A DNA stretch of 64,000 nucleotides, from assembly GCA_028274465.1 (NCBI GenBank), contig CM051457.1, positions 54,472,425-54,536,424 of the forward strand. Direction: 5' to 3'. This document shows, in pieces, positions 54,058 to 64,000 of this stretch. The stretch comes from Plantago ovata (taxonomy: Eukaryota; Streptophyta; Magnoliopsida; Lamiales; Plantaginaceae). Within the stretch, counting starts at the first letter, position 1. Each line of letters starts with the position of its first letter. The notes below the pieces were generated by a model. It did not search any database and was not told the DNA's origin. It saw only the letters and a list, made by a program, of their open reading frames with translations. The translations under genes were made by a program, and so were the position numbers.

Positions 54058-56960
54058 ATGGTTCGAGACAAGAAGAAAGCAGGCTCATCTAAGAGCAAGA
54101 AGGGCAAGGGAGCAGCCTCGAGCTCCCGAGCTAGTGGAGCCTATGAACCATCGCTCCATGCACTCTCTATTAAGCTGGGCCTTGATGAGGAAGCTGCCTC
54201 AGCTAAGCCCCGATCCATAGTCCGAGACCGAAAGATCCAAATCCCAGCAAGCCATGCTAACACACCGGCGTGCCGGATGCTCTACAGCTTGGAAGGACGT
54301 AGGAACTGGAAATGGTACACCTCTAACCGTTTCCAAGGGTATGATGTATCGCTCCTCCAAGAATTCTACGTGGGATACACAGACCGCAGGGACATGGGGG
54401 GTATCCCGGTATGGCGCACACTAGTGCCATGGACCCCGCAGGCGATCTCAGATTTAATCCATTTGGGGGAACGGGAGTTCACCGGGAGCGCACATGCCTA
54501 CAGGTACTCGAGAGCTAGTCGGGTGATTGACGATAGTGTTACACAGGTGATTTTCCACGGGACTATGTGTAGCCATATGGCAACAGACCGGAGCGACTGA
54601 ACAGAAGGGACCTCAACCTTGAGGCTAGGACTGCTATGAAATTCATCATAACCAATCTCATTCCTCGGTCCAATGACACTTCGATTCAGCCATGGTATGC
54701 AGAGCTTATCTACTGTCTTTTGGGTCGGCATAACATAGACATCGGCACCATCATCTACGAGGAGTATGAGAGGCATTGGGACAAAAAGCGGAAGCCCTTT
54801 GTCTTTCCCTGCTTGATCACCGCATACTGCAGATACCACGGGGTAGAGGGTATTGACGAGACCGACTCAGTCGTCTCGACCTTGACTCCAGCATCTAACA
54901 CCGAGCAGGAGCATAGGTTCCGACAGACCGTACCTTCAGCTGCTGCCGCCGATGACTCACCACCGCCTTCCTCATCGAGTGATGAGGATGACATGGAGAC
55001 AGATGATCGGGACAGTATTCTGGACCCTATTCCAGACACCGCCGCTCCTAGTGGGTCACATCAACCACCTCAGGCCACACGTGGTTCCCGTGGGTTTGAT
55101 TTTTCTGAGCTCAGGACCTACCTAGGTGACAGATTTCGTCGGTTCGATGCCAATGTTGCAAACCTGTTAGGAAACTTGTAATTTTGATGAGCAATTAACC
55201 ATGCTAAATTAAGGAAAGTCGAGTAACTAGTACTCTTAAGGTCCATAGGAATTTAGAATTTTAAGGACATTGTAAAAGAGGAACGTTTGCTGAAGACTTA
55301 GAGTAGGTGCTAGATAGGTGTTTTAACCGCTTATGATGTATCTTGTTTTCTGAAAAGAAAAACAACCTATTGAAGCATTTGCTGATGATGTACTTTGTTT
55401 ACACAAACAAACTATTGAAGCATTTAGAACCGTTCAGAAACTTAAAGAATTCGAAGACTGAAGACTAGAAGATTTCTGAAGAAAGGTATCTACAAAGGCA
55501 CATGTTGCTCAAAAAGTGGAAACTTCAGCAACAACATGCATAAGTGAAAATCTAAACAACAGAGTAGGTTGTGCTTGCTGAAACTGAGACTGACCACTTG
55601 CTGAAAAACATATGTGACCTCCTTGCTGAAAGTAATTGCATTTGCGCTCCAACGTTCATATTTGAATCTCGTTCAAATGAACATTAAATGCAAAGCATGC
55701 ACGCGAAGGACATGAAGACTAGAAGACAAATAAAGGACGCTGCTGAAAGTACAAAAGCAAGATAGTGACATCTTAAGGAACAAAGCCTTAGAATTTGAAA
55801 TTCAAACGGCTCCCTTGATTCACTATAAATAGAGGTCATCCGGCAAAGAGTTGAAGTGTGTCAACAACGTGATCAAACTCCCACTTGTGCTTAAACTCAC
55901 ATACCCTTCAAACACTCTTTACTGCCATCGATCCGTTCCAAGACTTAATGCTTGAAAAAGCTACTTGTGAAGAAGTAGAACATACACGGCTAAGAAATTA
56001 GTTAAGTGTTCTTTCTTTCGAACAAGAACAAGTCATGACACCAGAAACAATCAAACTTGTTTACTGCAAAGTATTCAAAGTTTTGTTTCTTAGATTACTT
56101 GTTGTAGCTGAATAAGTTATAATCAAGTTATCGCATCCCAAACCTCTCTAACTGAAAATACACCCTTTCAGGCGTGAAATTCAGGGGGAACTTAATCTAG
56201 CATAGTGTTGCTGATTAAAAGTCCCAAGTTTGGTGGAGAACAAGGTTTCGTTCTCTAGTTAGGTTGGAAACGAAGCAAGTGTGCTTTGGTTTCTGTTGAA
56301 TCGCACTAGATAGGTGTTGTAAGGAACCTCAAACTTGTCTTAGTGGATTCAGTCCTAGAAAGGACAAAGTGGATTAGTTGAGAGATTACGCCACTCTCAG
56401 ATACCACTATAAAAGTGTTTGTGTGATTTACTTACTGCATTTAGTTTTCAGCAAAGCATATCTATCTGTACACAGTCAATCTGTTCACTTGCTGAAACTA
56501 TCACTTACTGATAAAGCACTTATTGTACAAAGACTTCCGCTCTCTGATTTTAAGTATCAGCAAAACTCGTTACTGAAAAGTAACTAGTGCTTACTGAGAA
56601 AGTTAAGTATCAACAAACTCATTACTGAATAGTAATAAGTCCTTGCTGAGAAAGTTTTAAACGATGAAAGTTTGAAAAGACTATTCACCCCCCCCCCTCT
56701 AGTCTTTTCTTGTTGTTTAAAGGGACCAACAAAACCTGACCTCCACTGTACAAGGTTTGCAGCATACACTTGATGGATATGTTGCCCAACGCAACAGTGA
56801 TTGGGAGCTCGCCGAGGAGCATCGCCGGAATGATAGGCAACTCATATTGCAGTAGCAGCAACAGCTCTTGGACCGACAGCAGGAGACCCTACAGCAGTCC
56901 CAGAATCTTCTCTCTGACATGTGGAATGACTATTATGGGGATTATGACCCGGATTACTAG
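54058..56960 (+). pseudogene. ORF2 of copy D, frameshifted and split by a solo LTR
   Basis: ATG 54058 (MVRDKKKAGSSKSKKGKG). It is open to about 54555 with WYTSNRFQGYDVSLLQEFYVGY and REFTGSAHAYRYSRASR, then a frameshift and a stop near 54572. It continues from about 54574 with NLIPRSNDTSIQPWYAELIYCL and YEEYERHWDKKRKPF, an acidic/Ser stretch and FDFSELRTYLGDRF. At 55165 a solo LTR intervenes. The coding sequence resumes in the same frame at 56737 with the segment matching the B and C C-terminus, a TAG at 56853-56855, and the final TAG at 56958-56960. Insertion plus duplication adds 1572 bp, a multiple of three. Confidence 0.78.
55165..56731 (+). mobile_element. Solo LTR, SIRE/Maximus-like copia
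   Basis: 1567 bp, TGTTAGGAAACTTG to GGGACCAACA, with perfect TSD AAACC (55160-55164 and 56732-56736). TATAAATA at 55824-55831. The end, with a C run, CTCTAGT and GGGACCAACA, resembles SIRE-type LTR ends; that lineage call is inference. No PBS or internal sequence, so it is the product of LTR-LTR recombination. Two 53-bp tandem units (AAGTATCA(G/A)CAAA...) lie at 56552-56657. Confidence 0.88.
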
Positions 56961-57439
56961 TCTTTTCACATGTCCATTCTGGTATACTCAGCTGACCGAG
57001 GCCACACATTCGGTAACATCTAGTATCACTTTGTATTCCTCATTCTCTTTTGCTGGGGACCAGCTTGAGCTTCATGTGGGGGGTGTGTTGTGTGAACTAT
57101 GATGTTAGTATTTTATGACTTATGTCGTTGAGTATGGTATCTTGTACCTTTGCATTGCACGTTTATTGCTTTCCTAGGATATAGTTTGCATTCATCCTTA
57201 GTATAGTTTTGCATGATTTTTGTGTGGAGTTTATTGCCAAATTTTTGGAAATTTTTTATTGTATAGACTAAGTGTTTATGACCATTGCCCATGCATTGCA
57301 TCTCTATGGAATAGTTTGAGGTTGGTCTCGCTAGTTAAACTTGGTAGTCTCGACATCACTAAGTGGTGTTTTCTCTACCGCGGTTCACGAAGGCCTTATT
57401 ATAAAATGTTGCATGTTAGAGTCTTTTGGTTGTTTTCCC
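56961..57439 (+). other. Start of the 3' noncoding region of copy D
   Basis: Collinear with 28507-29010 of copy B; no coding sequence. Cut by copia-2. Confidence 0.75.
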
Positions 57440-59541
57440 TGATAGTGTATATGTCCTAGAGACAGTCTTTATTAAGGGCATGCAACCCTTATTAAGGGCA
57501 TATATGTACTATTACGCAGGTCAACGTAATATAATATATGTTTGTTGTTTGACTATTGAGTATCGCTTTCATATTTATATTACACCAGGCATACAACATG
57601 TCATATCTCTATTCCTGTCTGTATTCATATTAAACATGTCCCCTCGGATAGATGACCGATCACACAGATAGTGGGAGATATGTGAGTTATCATCTATCCC
57701 AAACTCTCCCTAGTCGAGGTTCATCTCGGATGTACGGGTCTGAATGAACCAGCTGAGATTAGTATGCGTGGAGGTTATACTTGTTAGAGCAAGTGTGAGC
57801 CGATCCCACGGCCACGGAACGGATTGTTGGACAATCAAGAAACATTCCCATAACTCCGCATAGTTGTTCGAAGGGTGATTACCGAACAATGGAAGTACCC
57901 ACCGGAAACACCCATCGATGTATACTCTACACCGAAGTGTCTATGGGAACCGGTAAGTTGTCGAAGTGATGCCAGTCGTCCTTTGGACTTACAGGACTTT
58001 ATCATCACATTTGTTGCCCCATATCCTTGGTGGACCCGTTGATGTCAGCTCTGAATAAGTTGTTGACCCGAGACACGATCCAGGATTATGGCTACATACA
58101 AATGGGGATGATAAGTGATTCTGTGAAGGATTCATCTCTCATGTGTGGCACAGGAGAGCACTGCTCATAGTCGTTCATAGTTGTGATTGGTAAAATCGCT
58201 GGCCAGCGTATCAATATTATTATGATAGTCATAATAGATATTGGATTCACCATGCAACCCACTGAAGACGCCCGTGGATTTATTATTGGGATAGACACTT
58301 TATCGATCCTTGATGCATTCGAGTCAGTCAGATGAAGGGACGTTACCATCGCCGCGTTGAGCGCAACCAACTTCCCAACGAAAGGATTTTCTTTGAGAAA
58401 CCTCTCAAACGTCCTCATGTATTAATATTGCAAATGGAACCGTCTAGGAATTCCATTTTGCCTAGTCTAGGACTTGGTTAATACAATGAGGCCATATGGG
58501 TCACACTATGTGGTGATTCAGCTTATCCGAATATCCTTGAAGATGGAATCGCAATTAATTTAGAATTAATTGTGATTGATGGATTATAATTGATTTGGAA
58601 TTAATTATAATAATTTGTGCCTCAATTAATGATTTGGAATTATTAATTGAATTGGCTGATCAATTGTATTTTATGTAAATACAATTAAAGATTATATTTT
58701 AGAAATATAATAGAGGTTTGATTTGAAAGGATATGTTAATTTAGAATTAATATATGCACATGGGCAAAATCTACTTGGAGTTTGAATTGCCTTAGGATTA
58801 TAAGTGGGTCCCAAAATCAGGACCCACCTAACCTCCCTAGGTCTCGCACGCGCGCGCGCAGCTGGAGTAGGGGAAGGAGTTCGACTCCTTCCTCTATTAG
58901 AAGTCAAGGGATAAGTTAGATTTTCCTGATTGAGTCCTAACTTGATTGGGAATAAATCTAAACTTGAATTGGTTTCCTAGTGCGATAAGAATTAGATTCT
59001 TATTTCTTTATGAAGTCTAATTGATTATTCATTAGGCTTCTATTGACTACTATATATAGTAGACTATTAGAGAGCTTTTACATGGTTGATTTAACACACA
59101 GACATACAGTTAGTCTACCAGTTTTCTTAGAGAAAATAAAAAGCTCTCCCCTACCTCATACTAGACACGCGCGCGCCACCCCTCACCGGAGGAAAACCGC
59201 CGCCCCATCTTCTTGGCCACACAAAGAATATCCTAGCATTCTTTCCGATAAGCTGTTCATCCGTGCATACCAAAGGTTGAGGTTCAAAGTGCCGGAAACT
59301 AACTTTTATTGTCTTGCAGATAATCAAAGTATTGCAGATATCTTCGACTTCGACGAAGGAGAAGATTCACCGGACTATTACGAAGACTTGGTACCTGTGC
59401 TTGCTTCTGGAGTATTGTAAGTCTTCTAATTGACGTGTTTAATATATACGATATATACATGATCAATTAACCTGCATGTTAAGAAAATTTTTGAAATTCC
59501 GCTGCGTACCCTAGGGGTAACTCTGACCATATTTTCTTACA
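57440..59541 (+). repeat. 5' LTR of copia-2, complete
   Basis: 2102 bp, TGATAGTGTATATG to TTTTCTTACA. TATA CTATATATAG at about 59049-59060. Candidate 3' splice site TTTTATTGTCTTGCAG (to 59319) and 5' splice site ATT|GTAAGT at 59417 bound a 97-nt segment. Confidence 0.92.
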
Positions 59542-59542
59542 G

Positions 59543-59554
59543 TGGTATCAGAGC
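59543..59554 (+). other. Primer-binding site (initiator tRNA-Met), copia-2
   Basis: TGGTATCAGAGC, one base after the LTR end. Confidence 0.95.
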
Positions 59555-59727
59555 CAGGTTAATTGATTATGCATATACGTATATATGTTATGTGATTTTG
59601 TAGTTTATGTGGATGCAATTCATTCTATGATTAATTCGATTTTCAAAAGTTTTGTTTTTTATATAAAATTTAGAATTTATATTTTTCAAAAAAAGAAAAG
59701 TTGAATATTATATATATAAATATGGGT

Positions 59728-59790
59728 GGGCGCCTGCGTGACGCAGGCGCCCGTGCCTGCGTGTCGCAGGCACCCGAGTCCCGTCCCCGT
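59728..59790 (+). repeat. GC-rich palindrome array in the copia-2 leader
   Basis: Two adjacent palindromes: arms GGGCGCCTGCGT/ACGCAGGCGCCC around one base, and GTGCCTGCG/CGCAGGCAC around three. About one third the length of the copia-1 array at the same place. Confidence 0.85.
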
Positions 59791-60265
59791 ATTTTAATAT
59801 ATATATATATTTTCCGGGTTGGACCCAAAATCGAATTTTGAAAATTTTGAGGATTGAATTTTATATTTGGAATGTAAATATGATTTAATTGTAATTATTG
59901 TTAACTAGATGGGTTAAATTTAATTAGTATAAAGTTAAGGGGCTTATTTGTGATTTATCAATTTATTGTTTATTACAAATAAGTCCTTCTACTTTGGAAT
60001 TTTAAATTTAACACCTCCAAGGTTTCGAAAATTACAATTGAGTCCTTCGGGTTTTCGAAAATTGCTACATGGTTAATAGAGTTTTCGATTTTTCAATCTA
60101 GTCCAAATTTTCAATTTTCATAGAGATTATAAGTATGGGATTATAATTTTCATAATGAAATTATGAAGTCATTTGGCATCCACATAGGCTACTATTTGTT
60201 TGTATGCTCGATATGCTATTGTTTGACAATGCATGTTTAAATACCACGTATTTTACTTTCCGTTC

Positions 60266-60453
60266 GCCCGCTATGCATGCGAGGGTAGGCGGCGCCCTCT
60301 TATTTGTCGGATCGCATATTTTTATGTATGGGTGGGTAGGCGGCGCCCATTATGTGCTTGACCGCGTTTAGAACTAGAATGGATAGGCGGCATCCATTAC
60401 GTGTAGACCGCTCATGCATGATGGGTAGGCGGCGCCCTTATTTGTTTGTAGAT
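60266..60453 (+). repeat. Four tandem repeats in the copia-2 leader
   Basis: Counterpart of the block at 6439-6620; units begin near 60266, 60310, 60360 and 60406 and share GGTAGGCGGCGCCC. Confidence 0.8.
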
Positions 60454-60999
60454 GACTGATAACAACCCTCAAGCTACAAGCCCCAACCAATATAAGTGCA
60501 GAAATATGTATATGTATACGTTTCTGAGATGCTTTCCATGGGGTGCTTTAATTCTGAACTTTCATTGCGTTTCTCTGTATTGGTGACCTCGTCTTGCAGA
60601 CTCGCAGTGATCGTCAGATTAGAGTAAGCCTATGGTTATAACTTACTGCATATTGTATCTAGCGACCTCGATAGGTGCAATATGTAGAGCATCGGGTTAA
60701 ATTAGATTTAACACCCAAGAGTTGCGTGATGCAGTTGGATAGTCCTACCGGTCATATTATGCTATGCGACCAGCCCCCGTTGGAGTATAGCATAGTATGG
60801 ATTTGAATCTTGGCCACTACGGTAACTTGTTGGACATTCCCGTATGTTTGTTTTGGGGGCAATCATATTTGAAAATGGTGGGAGCTAAACAGCTAAAGGA
60901 CCTTGTTCTTTAGTTATGTTGACTGTGTATTTAGAAATAGTATTTCAATAGTTGATTTATTATTTTCGTTCTATATTATTTCTCCTTAGGAAAATAAAA

Positions 61000-61598
61000 A
61001 TAGCTATACCGTCCTCCGAGCTTATTGCCAACTTGGAGTTGCAAAAGCTAACAGGACCAAACTACGTGGATTGGATCCATGAGGTATGAAAGGTGCTATA
61101 GTACAACGAGGTTGAGTACGTCTTGGACGAACCTATCCCTCCACCTTCCACTGAATTCACTACGACAACCTATGATTGCTATTATGAAATGTCAGTGGAA
61201 AGGACCGAGTTTGTAAAGAATTTGCTGCTGAATGCAATGTCTGACAATATGGTTGGACCATGTCGAGACAAGGAACCGAATGAGATTGTGAGATATCTCT
61301 CCTCATTCTTGGATACTCCAAGGATGTGTGAAGGGTTCGAAGCTATCAAGATAATGCTTATCCAAAGACTTGGGACAGAAGAGCTGTCACCCTAACAAGT
61401 CAAGTCATTGATTGATTTTCTCTTTCAACTTGTTGGATATGACTTGGAGCTAGAAGCTAAGGCTTCAATTATCTTGATCGTCCCAAAGTCGGGGTAGCAA
61501 CAGAGTCGATTGCTGAGAGACCCATTGCCAATGAGTTTTTAAGGGTCAATCGTAGACCCAAAAGAAACAAGGGTGGCAAGAATGGACGCAATCGTAAG
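61000..61598 (+). pseudogene. Gag remnant of copia-2, diverged from copia-1
   Basis: The start codon is changed to ATA (near 61000). Recognisable blocks are LTGPNYVDWI and EYVLDEPIP, as in copia-1, but the middle (61123-61395, open) has little similarity to the copia-1 gag. Stops near 61087 and 61098 and after 61395 break it. It joins pol sequence close to copia-1 at about 61640. It would have been a UBN2-like capsid protein. Confidence 0.65.
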
Positions 61599-64000
61599 AT
61601 GGCTAAGTTTCGACTTAGGATGGAGATTTGTCTCTATTGCAAACTCAAGGGCCACTGGAAGAAAGATTGCCCTAAGCTATGGGCAGATGAAGCTAAGAAG
61701 CCGCCGGCTTCTAGCTCAGGTATGTTTGTTATTGAAATGAACATGACTACTTTTGACTCCAATGGTTGGGTATTAGATACAGCCTGTGTCTCACACATTT
61801 GTAATAATGTGCAGGGGCTAATTGATCACAGGCTAGTCAAGCAAGGTGAAATCGACTTGCATGTTGGAAATGGCAATCCAGTTGAAGCCAAACGCGTTGG
61901 ACGCTGCAAGATAGATTTACCTTCAGGACAATGTTTAGAACTTGATAACGTTTATTTTGTTCCATCCACTGTCAGAAATATTATTTCCATTCCATTGTTG
62001 GACAATTTGGGTTTTTCCTTTAGATTTGCTAATAATACTTGTTATTTTTCATTAAATGACAAGTATTATGGAAAACCTCTCTTAGTGAATGGTTTATATA
62101 TTTTGCAAAGAAGTCTACATTTATTTCAAATACATAACAAACAACCGTCTTCAAGTAGGAAGAATAATCCATCTTATCTATGGCACTATCGGCTAGGCCA
62201 TATCAACGAAACAAGGATTCAAAGACTAAGGAAGTTGGACTACTTAGAACCATTTGATTTTGAATCATATGGTACATGCGAATCATGTGTTAAGGGTAAG
62301 ATGATGAACAAACCTTTTGTTGGACAAGGTGTTCGTGCCACTCGCTGCTTAGAGCTCGTACATACCGATGTATGTGGACCTTTTAAAGTCCAAGCACGTG
62401 GAGGTTATCCTTACTTCATTACCTTTACTGACGATTTCTCAAGGTATGGATATATTTATCTTATGAAGAATAAATCCGAGACCTTTGGGAAATTCAAGGA
62501 GTTTAGGAATGAGGTCGAGAATGAATTGAACCTAAGGATAGTCACTCTTCGATCAGATCGAGGAGGTGAATACCTTAGTGAAGAATTTATCGACTACTTG
62601 AAGGAAAATGGAATTCAATCGTAATGGACCCCTCCTGGAACACCACAATTAAATGGTGAGTCTGAGAGAAGGAATTGAACCCTGTTAGACATGGTGAGAT
62701 CAATGATTGGATTCTCGACTCTTCCAAAATATTTATGGGGATATGCGCTGCAAACTCCAATCTATATTCTGAACCGTGTACCATCTAAATTAGTGGAGAA
62801 AACACGTTATGAGTTATGGAAAGGAAAGAAGTCCTCACTGGGCTATCTTAGACCTTGGGGTTGTCCTGCGATAGTCAAATTGTTGCTCACTGATAAGTTA
62901 GATGCCAAGGGTGTCAAAGTATATTTCATAGGCTATCCTCGTCAGACGAGAGGCTATGAATTCTATCATGCTGAAGATCACAAGGTGATAGTATCTAGAA
63001 ACGTAAAGTTTTTAGAAGCAGAATACCTCGAAGAAGAGAGGTTAGATGATATGATATAACTTGAAGAAATTCAAGACTTTGACACGCGCGAACATGAGTT
63101 TTCTAAATCTTCTGATTTGGACTCAAGTTCAGTGGGAGCTTTCGAAGCAGACAAGGGTAATGATATGACACTTGCTAGGCATGTCATAGTCAGTGGGAGT
63201 CCTGTGATTTGATCAACAATTGAAACCACACCAATAGAACCCGTTGTCAATCAACCTGTGCAACAAGTTGCACAAGAGCAGCCTCCCGCTATGGAACGGG
63301 GTCGCGGCGCGTGACCAGCTGCATCAGTGCCCACTGATAATGTTCGTGTTACACGAAGCCAGAAAAGAAAAGCACCAGAAACACAAGCACCAGTCGAGCT
63401 CCGTAGGTCGAAGAGGATCCCAAAAGGACCTCAGAAGCAAAGCCTTATGATAGATGACATCAGTGAACTTGATGTTGACTTATCAGATCGGGAAGACCCC
63501 GAGACCTACAAAGAGGCAATAATTGATATTGACTCAGACAAATGGCAAGAGGCCATGGAATTGGAAATGGACTCCATGTACCTGAACCAAGTTTGGAGCT
63601 TGGTAGACTTTCCCCAAGGGGTTAGACCTATTGGGTGCAAATGGGTCTTTAAACGAAAGACAGATGCCGATGGAAAGGTACAAACGCACAAGGCTAGACT
63701 TGTGGCGAAAGGCTACACGCAAAGGTATGGCATCGATTACGATGAAACCTTTTCACCGGTAGGAAAATTGAAGTCTATTCGAATTCTATTTGCGATAGCT
63801 GCCTACTATGATTATGAGATCTGGCAGATGGATGTACAGACTGCCTTCCTCAATGGCAACCTTGAGGAAGAGGTCTATATGGTACAGCCGGAAGGTTTTA
63901 TTAGTAAAACCAGGCCAACTGTTGTATGCAAATTACAAAGATCCATCTATGGGCTAAAGCAAGCGTCTAGGAGCTGGAACATCCGCTTTGATGAAGCTGT
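61599..64000 (+). pseudogene. Copia-2 pol remnant (knuckle to reverse transcriptase)
   Basis: Collinear with copia-1. It has CCHC knuckle CLYCKLKGHWKKDC (61630-61671) and protease LDTACVSH, where G of the CGSH motif is V. The integrase has DVCGPFKV and LRSDRGGEY. Stops follow: TAA 62622-62624, TGA 62676-62678 (CGA in copia-1, beside the catalytic E region), TAA 63057-63059 and TGA 63210-63212. The reverse transcriptase start (WVFKRKTDADGKVQ, AFLNGNLEEEVYM) is open to the window edge. Clearly inactive, but mostly by point changes. Confidence 0.88.

Larger units (their letters stand above)
49430..57439 (+). mobile_element. Athila-like non-autonomous LTR element, copy D (diverged subfamily; 3' end outside window)
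   Basis: Plus strand, inserted in the Tat gag after GGTGT. It shows LTR, Asp-type PBS, gag-pro, GC hairpin, candidate intron and ORF2 in the same order as copies B and C. It is clearly diverged, so it acts as an outgroup for what is conserved. It is interrupted by a SIRE-like solo LTR (55165-56731) and by copia-2 (from 57440), beyond which its 3' LTR must lie. Confidence 0.87.
57440..64000 (+). mobile_element. Ty1/copia element, copia-2 (same family as copia-1), 5' part
   Basis: Complete 5' LTR (57440-59541), PBS, leader, diverged gag remnant and pol remnant reaching the window edge in reverse transcriptase. LTR, leader and pol are close to copia-1; gag is not. It is inserted in copy D after TTCCC. 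The right end is outside the window. Confidence 0.9.

Overview
This window is repeat-rich plant DNA, probably eudicot pericentromeric or intergenic heterochromatin. I see no ordinary single-copy host gene, tRNA or rRNA. Almost every base belongs to a transposable element: Ty1/copia and Ty3/gypsy LTR retrotransposons with plant-type primer-binding sites (initiator-Met, Asp-type and Tat-type), a MuDR-like DNA transposon with introns, and a hAT-type MITE.

Layout. 1-3250: minus-strand copy A of a non-autonomous Athila-like element (gag-pro part, PBS, 5' LTR), inserted in an inverted copia LTR fragment (3251-4070). 4115-13316: copia-1, with a 5'-truncated LTR, long leader, gag-pol broken by one stop codon, and a 3' LTR. 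13317-15653: inverted leader-PBS-LTR piece of a second copia copy. 15658-15726: copia LTR tail. 15727-18926: decayed, intron-containing MULE transposase, followed by a small minus-strand ORF (19127-19569).

From about 19620 to the right edge lies a nested stack dated by target-site duplications. A plus-strand Tat-type gypsy element (LTR about 19620-47984, PBS 47991, gag to 49429) is outermost in this part. Its LTR carries a hAT MITE (19845-20650, TSD GTCCTAAG) and a minus-strand solo LTR X (20851-47345, TSD CACGT). Solo LTR X is split by a minus-strand gag-only Tekay/Del chromovirus (21385-46451, TSD AATTC). The 3' LTR of that chromovirus is split twice, by Athila-like copy B (22536-31290, plus, TSD CCAAC) and copy C (32200-41012, minus, TSD GCTGG/GTTGG). 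The Tat gag is cut at 49430 by Athila-like copy D (plus), whose ORF2 carries a SIRE-like solo LTR (55165-56731, TSD AAACC) and whose 3' part is cut at 57440 by copia-2, which runs off the window.

The most interesting system is the Athila-like family (A-D). It keeps gag plus protease and a second long ORF but has no reverse transcriptase, RNase H or integrase in B, C or D (A is cut by the window edge), so it would need a helper. ORF2 is preceded in B, C and D by a GC-rich hairpin (perfect stem in B and D, near-perfect in C), a pyrimidine-rich leader and a conserved 529-544 bp candidate 5'-UTR intron. That is a gene-like transcription unit inside the element. The same palindrome type recurs in variable number just upstream of the LTR TATA box. 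Comparable GC-palindrome arrays sit in the copia leaders.
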